Shown: one piece after another, positions 58,775 through 64,000 of the stretch
Layout: every line of letters starts with the position of its first letter
Numbering within the stretch: position 1 is the stretch's first letter
Source of the DNA: UMGS1889 sp964540575
GTDB lineage: Bacteria; Bacillota; Clostridia; Oscillospirales; Ruminococcaceae
Assembly (NCBI GenBank): GCA_964540575.1
Contig: CAZINI010000007.1
Coordinates: 1-64,000, forward strand
Reading direction: 5' to 3'
Length of the DNA stretch: 64,000 nucleotides
Position numbers and translations under genes: made by a program
The notes under the pieces: generated by a model
Seen by the model: only the letters and a program-made list of their open reading frames with translations
The model's database searches: none
Told to the model about the DNA's origin: nothing

Positions 58775-58964
58775 AATACTAATTCCTAATCTCCTTATAG
58801 ACAGAGTCTATAAGGAGAGCCGCCTAAAAGGCGGCAAGTCAAAACCGTCGGTTTTGACGGAATTAGTATTGTACGGCTTTCCTTTGCGGCTTCGCCGCAC
58901 CCACCGCAAAGCGGTGGGAATCAACCTATAGACCTTGTCTATAGGTTGATTAGGAAATAGTATA
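58775..58964. repeat. Multi-hairpin palindromic element in the leader of the 48-residue gene
   Basis: AATACTAATTCC (58775-58786) is perfectly inverted at 58859-58870, enclosing CTCCTTATAGAC/GTCTATAAGGAG, GCCGCC/GGCGGC and TCAAAACCG/CGGTTTTGA hairpins. A second part has GCGGCTTCGCCGC, CCACCGC/GCGGTGG and CCTATAGAC/GTCTATAGG, and ends GATTAGGAAATAGTATA, which again mirrors the left end. The ends resemble those of the element at 27241-27646. Confidence 0.65.
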
Positions 58965-58985
58965 AGTCACTAGGAGGTGAAATGT

Positions 58986-59132
58986 ATGGGACAAACAGAC
59001 AGTCAGTTCAAGGCATTTATCCGTTTTGTGATTGACGCACTGAAAGAAGTTATAGAGGAAAAGGACGAAGAAAAGCGAAACAAAAAAATGGCAAAAATCA
59101 TTGAAAATCTTCAAAAGACATTGGAAGACTAA
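58986..59132 (+). CDS. 48-residue charged protein
   Basis: A complete small gene: promoter, AGGAGG eight bases before ATG at 58986, an uninterrupted frame to TAA at 59132, and a terminator. The product starts MGQTDSQFKAFIRFVIDALK and continues with a helical, Lys/Glu-rich tail ending QKTLED. It resembles a short helical protein seen in related gut bacteria as I recall, without known function; the amphipathic helix could bind a partner. An alternative start at 58982 is in another frame. Confidence 0.7.
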   Translation: MGQTDSQFKAFIRFVIDALKEVIEEKDEEKRNKKMAKIIENLQKTLED

Positions 59133-59155
59133 TTTTATGTTTCCATCAAAAAGGC

Positions 59156-59190
59156 ACAGGTCTGTTTCCTAGGCAGACCTGCGTTTTTTA
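59156..59190 (+). terminator. Terminator of the 48-residue gene
   Basis: CAGGTCTG pairs with CAGACCTG around TTTCCTAGG and is followed by CGTTTTTTA. Confidence 0.85.
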
Positions 59191-59313
59191 TTTCCGTATT
59201 CCTAAAAAATCTGCATAATTTTTTTGTCAAAAGGTATTCCATTTTGGTGAAAAATATGATATAATTAGTTTTATGATGAAATCACTAAAAAATTGAAAGG
59301 AACTTTATTGATT

Positions 59314-61041
59314 ATGAAAAAGCTTATGCTTGGAAATGAAGCCTTTGCAAGAGGTCTTTATGAGGCGGGTGTTACCGTTTGCTCCAGCTATCCCGGTACA
59401 CCGTCCACCGAGATCACCGAGGCTGCTGCCAAATATAACGAGATCTACTGCGAATGGGCTCCCAATGAAAAGGTCGCTCTTGAAGTCGCTGCGGGTGCTT
59501 CTATTGCGGGGGCAAGGTCGTTTTGTGCTATGAAGCATGTCGGGCTGAACGTTGCAGCCGATCCGCTGTACACATTCTCGTACACGGGAGTGAACGGCGG
59601 TGCTGTTATCGGTGTTGCAGATGACCCGGGAATGCATTCATCTCAGAACGAGCAGGATTCCCGTCATCACGCAATTGCGTCAAAGGTGCCTATGGTAGAG
59701 CCTGCGGATTCCTCCGAGGCTAAGGAGTTCACGAAGCTTGCTTATGAGCTGTCGGAGAAGTTTGACACGCCCTTTATCGTCAGAATGACAACGAGGATTT
59801 CCCATTCTCAGTCGGTGGTGGAGCTTTGCGAACGTGAGGAACGTCCCCTGAAAGAATATGTGAAGGACGCTTCAAAGTATGTCACCCTTCCCGCACATGC
59901 AAGAAAGCTTCATGTCAAGGTTGAAGAGAGAACGGAAGCTCTCCGTGAATATGCGGAAAACTGTCCTCTCAACCGTGTTGAATACAACGATAAGAAGATA
60001 GGCATCATTACTTCGGGTGCACCATATCAGTATTCCAAGGAGGTATTCGGAAAGAACGCTTCCTATCTTAAGCTGGGAATGGTAAATCCTCTGCCCGTTA
60101 AGCTGATAAAGGATTTTGCCGCTCAGTGTGAAACGGTCTATGTTATCGAAGAGCTGGACGATATTATCGAAAGCCACTGCAAAAAGATAGGCGTTGCCGT
60201 TAAGGGCAAGGAAATATTTGGATTTACAGGCGAGCTTTCTCAGGCTATTATTGCAGATAAGCTGCTGGGCGAAAAGAAAGAGTTTTCCGAATTTTCCGAG
60301 AATGTTCCCGTTCGTCCTCCCGTTATGTGTGCGGGATGTCCTCACAGGGGCGTTTTCTATGTGCTGAACAAGCTCAAATGCGTTGTTTCGGGAGATATTG
60401 GCTGCTACACTCTGGGAGCGTCCGCACCGCTTTCGGCTATGGACACTACCATTTGTATGGGTGCTTCCGTCAGCGGTCTGCACGGTATGAACAAGGCAAG
60501 GGGAGCGGAGTTTGAGAAGAAAGCCGTTGCCGTTATCGGAGATTCTACCTTTATCCACAGCGGTATCACGGGGCTTGTGAACATTGCGTACAATGCCACA
60601 AATTCTACCGTTATTATTCTCGACAATTCCATCACGGGTATGACGGGTCATCAGCAGAACCCCACCACGGGCTACAATATCAAGGGCGACCCCGCCGCTA
60701 AGATAGATTTGGAAGCACTCTGCCGTTCCTGCGGCATCAACCGTGTAAGAGTGGTTGACCCGTATAAGATGAGCGAGGTGGAAGCTGCTGTCAAGGAAGA
60801 ACTGGCTGCGGAGGAACCGTCCGTTATCATCTCAAGGCGTCCCTGTGCGTTGCTGAAATATGTCAAGCACAAGCCCGCTCTTAAGGTGGACAGTGCAAAG
60901 TGCGTCGGATGCAAAATGTGCCTGAAAATTGGCTGTCCCGCTATTTCCATTCACGACGGTAAATGCGTTATCGACCATACACAGTGCGTAGGCTGCGGCA
61001 TTTGCAGGGAAATGTGCAAGCCCGGGGCTATCTGCGAATAA
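59314..61041 (+). CDS. iorA: Indolepyruvate ferredoxin oxidoreductase, alpha subunit
   Basis: The 575-residue subunit binds thiamine diphosphate and converts arylpyruvates (from Trp, Phe, Tyr) to arylacetyl-CoA, passing electrons to ferredoxin; the reverse direction is also known in anaerobes. The N-terminal part has SSYPGTPSTEITE; the thiamine site includes GDIGCYTLGASAPL and GDSTFIHSG. Two 4Fe-4S motifs close it (CVGCKMCLKIGCP and CVGCGICREMCKP). ATG at 59314 gives the typical MKKLMLGNEA start; TTG at 59308, two codons earlier, has better spacing from AAAGGA and could be used. Thirteen bp separate it from iorB. Confidence 0.93.
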   Translation: MKKLMLGNEAFARGLYEAGVTVCSSYPGTPSTEITEAAAKYNEIYCEWAPNEKVALEVAAGASIAGARSFCAMKHVGLNVAADPLYTFSYTGVNGGAVIGVADDPGMHSSQNEQDSRHHAIASKVPMVEPADSSEAKEFTKLAYELSEKFDTPFIVRMTTRISHSQSVVELCEREERPLKEYVKDASKYVTLPAHARKLHVKVEERTEALREYAENCPLNRVEYNDKKIGIITSGAPYQYSKEVFGKNASYLKLGMVNPLPVKLIKDFAAQCETVYVIEELDDIIESHCKKIGVAVKGKEIFGFTGELSQAIIADKLLGEKKEFSEFSENVPVRPPVMCAGCPHRGVFYVLNKLKCVVSGDIGCYTLGASAPLSAMDTTICMGASVSGLHGMNKARGAEFEKKAVAVIGDSTFIHSGITGLVNIAYNATNSTVIILDNSITGMTGHQQNPTTGYNIKGDPAAKIDLEALCRSCGINRVRVVDPYKMSEVEAAVKEELAAEEPSVIISRRPCALLKYVKHKPALKVDSAKCVGCKMCLKIGCPAISIHDGKCVIDHTQCVGCGICREMCKPGAICE

Positions 61042-61054
61042 GGAGGATCTTCTG

Positions 61055-61636
61055 ATGAATACAAAATCTATTATGATAGTAGGCGTAGGCGGACAGGGTT
61101 CGCTGCTTGCTTCGAGAATTCTCGGAAACGTCCTGCTGGCACAGAATTATGACGTTAAGGTGTCCGAGGTGCACGGAATGAGTCAGCGTGGCGGCTCGGT
61201 TGTTACATATGTAAAATACGGCGATGAGGTTTGCTCTCCCATTATCGAAAAGGGCGAGGCTGACGTTATCATTTCCTTTGAACAGCTGGAAGCGGCAAGG
61301 TGGCTGCCTTATCTGAAAAAGGGCGGACATTTGGTGGTTTCCGAGCAGAAGATGGACCCTATGCCTGTAATCACCGGTGCGGCGAAATATCCCGAGGACA
61401 TTCTCGGCAAGCTTTCCGCTCTCGGTGCGGACGTTACCTCGGTGGATGCTCTCGGTCTTGCTGAGGAAGCGGGCAGTCCGAAGGCTTCAAATGTTGTGCT
61501 GATGGGCGTTGTGTCCACGAAAATGGAGCTTCCCGAGGATGCTTGGCAGAAGGCTTTGGAGGAATGTGTTCCCCCGAAATTCCTGGAGCTGAATAAAAAG
61601 GCGTTTGAATTGGGAAGAAAAGCGGGCGGTAAATAA
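61055..61636 (+). CDS. iorB: Indolepyruvate ferredoxin oxidoreductase, beta subunit
   Basis: The 193-residue gamma-type domain protein begins IMIVGVGGQGSLLASRIL and has SEVHGMSQRGGSVVTYVKYG, both hallmarks of IorB. It forms the oxidoreductase with IorA. AGGAGGATCTTCTG precedes the start. Confidence 0.94.
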   Translation: MNTKSIMIVGVGGQGSLLASRILGNVLLAQNYDVKVSEVHGMSQRGGSVVTYVKYGDEVCSPIIEKGEADVIISFEQLEAARWLPYLKKGGHLVVSEQKMDPMPVITGAAKYPEDILGKLSALGADVTSVDALGLAEEAGSPKASNVVLMGVVSTKMELPEDAWQKALEECVPPKFLELNKKAFELGRKAGGK

Positions 61637-61662
61637 AGCATATTGGGGTGAAGCTTGGTACT

Positions 61663-62115
61663 ATGGATTTTATCTGGATAGCAGCTGCATTGCTGTGTGC
61701 ATTTTTTGGAACTGCCGCTCTTATAAATGTCAGGCGATTTAATGATCAAATATGGAGCATTGAAAAACACAGCATTCAGGTTTACGGAACAGTAAAAAGC
61801 TGCGAACTTGAAACAAAAGGAACCGACTTCGTCAGACGCCCCGTTATTGAATATGAGTTGAACGGTACAGTCAGAATTATTGACGATTTTACCGTTGATA
61901 AAAACAAAAAACTATCTGAGGGTCAGATAGTTACGGTTATTCTTAATTCAAATGACGAAAGCGAATATCTCATAAAAGAAACCATAGACAGCAAGGAGTA
62001 TTTGAATGTTGAAGGCGGTATGGGCGGACGCAGCGGAGTATCGTCGGCGGTTATCGGTTACCTTTCGGCAGTCGGTATAATTCTTATGCTTATACTGAAA
62101 AACAAAGTATTTTAA
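61663..62115 (+). CDS. DUF3592-like membrane protein
   Basis: The 150-residue protein has a membrane helix at each end (about 3-21 and 128-146) and a beta-rich middle with VYGTVKSCELE, RRPVIEYELNG and VTVILNSNDESEYLIKE, the layout of DUF3592 proteins. The ATG at 61663 is the likely start (MDFIWIAAAL); an upstream GTG at 61648 is possible. It is an unusual insertion between iorB and the ligase gene and has no known link to arylacetate metabolism. Confidence 0.65.
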   Translation: MDFIWIAAALLCAFFGTAALINVRRFNDQIWSIEKHSIQVYGTVKSCELETKGTDFVRRPVIEYELNGTVRIIDDFTVDKNKKLSEGQIVTVILNSNDESEYLIKETIDSKEYLNVEGGMGGRSGVSSAVIGYLSAVGIILMLILKNKVF

Positions 62116-62171
62116 GCACAGACGCTGAATATTCGGCTTCTGACGCTAAAAAATAAATGGAGGTCAAAAAA

Positions 62172-63479
62172 GTGGAAAACTATTGGAACAAAGAAATCGA
62201 ATGTATGCCCTATGACGAAATGAAAAAGCTTCAGAGCGAGCGTCTGGTTGCTCAGGTGAAGCACGTTTACGACAATGTGCCTTATTACAAGAAGCTGATG
62301 GACGAAAAGGGAGTTACCCCCGATGACATCAAGTCGGTGGACGATCTTCACAAGCTGCCTTTCCTTACAAAGGCCGATCTTCGTGATGCATATCCCTACG
62401 GTCTGCTGGCAAAGCCCCTGTCTGACTGCGTAAGAATTCAGTCCACCAGCGGAACTACGGGCAGACGTGTGGTTGCATTCTACACTCAGCACGATATTGA
62501 CCTTTGGGAGGACTGCTGTGCAAGAGCTATCGTTGCGGCAGGCGGAACAAAGGACGACGTTTGTCAGGTATGCTACGGCTATGGTCTGTTCACGGGAGGT
62601 CCCGGTCTGAACGGCGGTTCTCATAAGGTAGGCTGTCTGACCCTGCCTATGTCCTCGGGAAATACCGAAAGACAGATCCAATTTATGCAGGACCTTGGTT
62701 CTACTATCATCTGCTGCACTCCTTCTTATGCTGCATATATCGGCGAAACCATCAAGGAAATGGGCATTTCCCCCGATGACATAAAGCTGAAAGCAGGTAT
62801 TTTCGGTGCAGAGCCTTGGACAGAGGAAATGCGTCGTGAGATAGAGAAGTCCCTTGGCATCAAGGCTTACGACATTTACGGTCTGACCGAAACAAGCGGT
62901 CCGGGCGTTGCTTTTGAATGCTGTGAGCAGCACGGCATGCACATTAACGAGGATAACTTTATCCCCGAGATAATCGACCCCGACACTGGCGAGGTGCTTC
63001 CCGAGGGCAGCAAGGGCGAGCTGGTATTCACAAGCATTACCAAGGAAGCATTCCCTCTGCTCAGATACAGAACAAGAGATATTTGCGTGCTGACAAGAGA
63101 AAAGTGCTCCTGCGGCAGAACGCTTATCAGAATGTCCAAGCCTATGGGCAGAAGCGACGATATGATGATAATCAGGGGCGTAAATGTGTTCCCGTCCCAG
63201 ATCGAAACCGTACTTATCAAGCAGGGCTATGCTCCCAACTATCAGATCGAGGTAGACAGAGTGAACAACACCGATACTCTGGACGTTTACGTTGAAATGT
63301 CCCAGGAACAGTTCTCCGATCAGGTCAAGGACATTCAGGATAAGGAGAAGGAGCTTGTTGCTGCTATCACTCAGATGCTGGGTATCCGTCCCAAGGTACA
63401 TCTTGTATCTCCCAAGACCATCGCTCGTTCCGAGGGCAAGGCTGTAAGAGTTATCGACAAGCGTAAGCTGCATGACTGA
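62172..63479 (+). CDS. paaK: Phenylacetate-CoA ligase-type AMP-forming enzyme
   Basis: The start codon is GTG at 62172, eight bases after GGAGG; the ATG at 62157 would put this site at the start of the gene. The 435-residue protein belongs to the PaaK branch of adenylate-forming enzymes: AMP loop IQSTSGTTGRRVVAFYT, YDIYGLTETSGPG and RTRDICVLTREKCSCGRT. It would interconvert arylacetate plus CoA and arylacetyl-CoA, complementing IorAB. Neighbouring genes support an aryl substrate; specificity is unproven. Confidence 0.92.
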   Translation: MENYWNKEIECMPYDEMKKLQSERLVAQVKHVYDNVPYYKKLMDEKGVTPDDIKSVDDLHKLPFLTKADLRDAYPYGLLAKPLSDCVRIQSTSGTTGRRVVAFYTQHDIDLWEDCCARAIVAAGGTKDDVCQVCYGYGLFTGGPGLNGGSHKVGCLTLPMSSGNTERQIQFMQDLGSTIICCTPSYAAYIGETIKEMGISPDDIKLKAGIFGAEPWTEEMRREIEKSLGIKAYDIYGLTETSGPGVAFECCEQHGMHINEDNFIPEIIDPDTGEVLPEGSKGELVFTSITKEAFPLLRYRTRDICVLTREKCSCGRTLIRMSKPMGRSDDMMIIRGVNVFPSQIETVLIKQGYAPNYQIEVDRVNNTDTLDVYVEMSQEQFSDQVKDIQDKEKELVAAITQMLGIRPKVHLVSPKTIARSEGKAVRVIDKRKLHD

Positions 63480-63515
63480 TATGCATCATTATTTTACATA
63501 AAGGAGGAAAATCTT

Positions 63516-63947
63516 ATGTCCATAAAGCAGATCTCAATTTTCGTAGAAAACAAGCCCGGAAAGCTGTCCGCCGTTACCGCACTTCTCAGGGACAACGACA
63601 TTGACATCAGGGCACTTTGCATCGCTGACACTAAGGATTTCGGCATTCTCAGACTTATCGTAAATAACCCCGACAAGGCATGTGAGGTGCTGAAGGAGGC
63701 TGAATGCACAGTTTCCATCACCAATGTTATCGCTATCGGCATCTCCGACAAGCCGGGCGGACTTGCCGCTGCTGTGGAGGTTCTGTACGCCGCCAATATC
63801 AGCGTTGAGTATATGTACGCATTTATTTCCAAGAGCGACAGCGAGGCTTACGTTATCCTCAGAGTTCAGAATAACGAAACAGCTTCCGCCGCTTTGGAGG
63901 AAAACGGCTTCAAGGTACTTTCTCCCGAGGACGTTTACGATATGTGA
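63516..63947 (+). CDS. Tandem ACT-domain protein
   Basis: The 143-residue protein has two ACT domains: KQISIFVENKPGKLSAVTAL for the first and VIAIGISDKPGGLAAAVEVL for the second. ACT domains bind amino acids and regulate enzymes; this type often accompanies iorAB and paaK, where it may sense an aromatic amino acid. AAAGGAGG precedes the start. It is last in the run before a terminator. Confidence 0.9.
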   Translation: MSIKQISIFVENKPGKLSAVTALLRDNDIDIRALCIADTKDFGILRLIVNNPDKACEVLKEAECTVSITNVIAIGISDKPGGLAAAVEVLYAANISVEYMYAFISKSDSEAYVILRVQNNETASAALEENGFKVLSPEDVYDM

Positions 63948-63967
63948 TTTTTTCCCGGAAATTGGAG

Positions 63968-64000
63968 CGGGGCATTGCTTTTAAAGCAGTGTCCCGTTTT
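63968..64000 (+). terminator. Terminator after the ACT gene
   Basis: CGGGGCATTGCT pairs with AGCAGTGTCCCG around TTTAA, followed by TTTT at the end of the window. Confidence 0.7.

Noticed and set aside
62112..63473. Long open frame of 453 codons on the minus strand
   Set aside because: It lies wholly opposite the phenylacetate-CoA ligase gene, has no ribosome-binding site and gives a Cys/His-rich product without a recognisable domain. High-GC wobble bases in the real gene keep the antisense frame open.

Overview
The window reads as chromosome of an anaerobic, Gram-positive gut Firmicute of the Ruminococcus/Oscillospiraceae type. The grounds are a Firmicute-style dcw cell-division cluster with mraZ, an intact sigK sporulation sigma factor, a T-box in front of the trp operon, a ferredoxin-linked indolepyruvate oxidoreductase, a glycoside-hydrolase/deacetylase pair, and meso-DAP-type MurE. 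The species cannot be fixed from the sequence alone. There are no rRNA or tRNA genes, no prophage and no CRISPR array. One scaffold gap of 100 N lies at 5966-6065.

Layout. 1-11.8 kb is signalling and DNA modification: a lipoprotein joining a solute-binding domain to a 5'-nucleotidase C-terminal domain, a membrane hybrid histidine kinase, a type III-like methyltransferase (mod, interrupted by the gap) translationally coupled to a small nuclease-like gene, and a 1431-residue cytoplasmic hybrid kinase with a PocR domain and six tandem sensor repeats. 12-19.8 kb holds gdhA, a small membrane protein, two cyclic-di-GMP proteins (GGDEF-EAL and Cache-GGDEF), sigK, dinB with a well-formed promoter and a duplicated candidate operator, and a DUF6514-like protein. 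20.1-27.2 kb is a complete tryptophan operon (T-box, trpE, fused trpGD, trpC, trpF, trpB, trpA). 27.2-35.9 kb holds a VanY-like lipoprotein, a TPR-DUF4037-DUF4125-like protein, a thioesterase, a DUF5662-like protein, a third hybrid kinase with an HPt domain, and a MerR-family regulator with the 19-bp-spacer promoter typical of that family. 36-52.9 kb, all on the minus strand, carries gapA, a DacA-type carboxypeptidase, ftsZ and the dcw cluster ftsQ-murA-murG-ftsW-mraY-murF-murE-spoVD/pbp-ftsL-rsmH-mraZ (listed in genomic order), without murC, murD or ftsA. 53-59 kb holds an HD protein, the Asp23/FakA pair, a GH5-like lipoprotein with a CE4 deacetylase, and a 48-residue gene with its own promoter. 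59.3-64 kb is an arylpyruvate/arylacetyl-CoA module (iorA, iorB, a DUF3592-like protein, a phenylacetate-CoA ligase and a tandem-ACT protein).

The most unusual signals are not single genes. (1) Degenerate 7-bp tandem repeats, kept in exact heptad register, occur at six loci. Two lie inside mod, one of them running directly into the assembly gap; one contains the trpA stop codon. (2) Several palindromic, MITE-like mini-elements occur, three of them packed end to end between 2041 and 2358, with relatives near 27.2-27.6, 57.9 and 58.8-59.0 kb. (3) Many promoters share the form TTGCAA-N17-TATAAT. (4) The dinB promoter and the mraZ leader carry clear duplicated or triplicated operator-like repeats.
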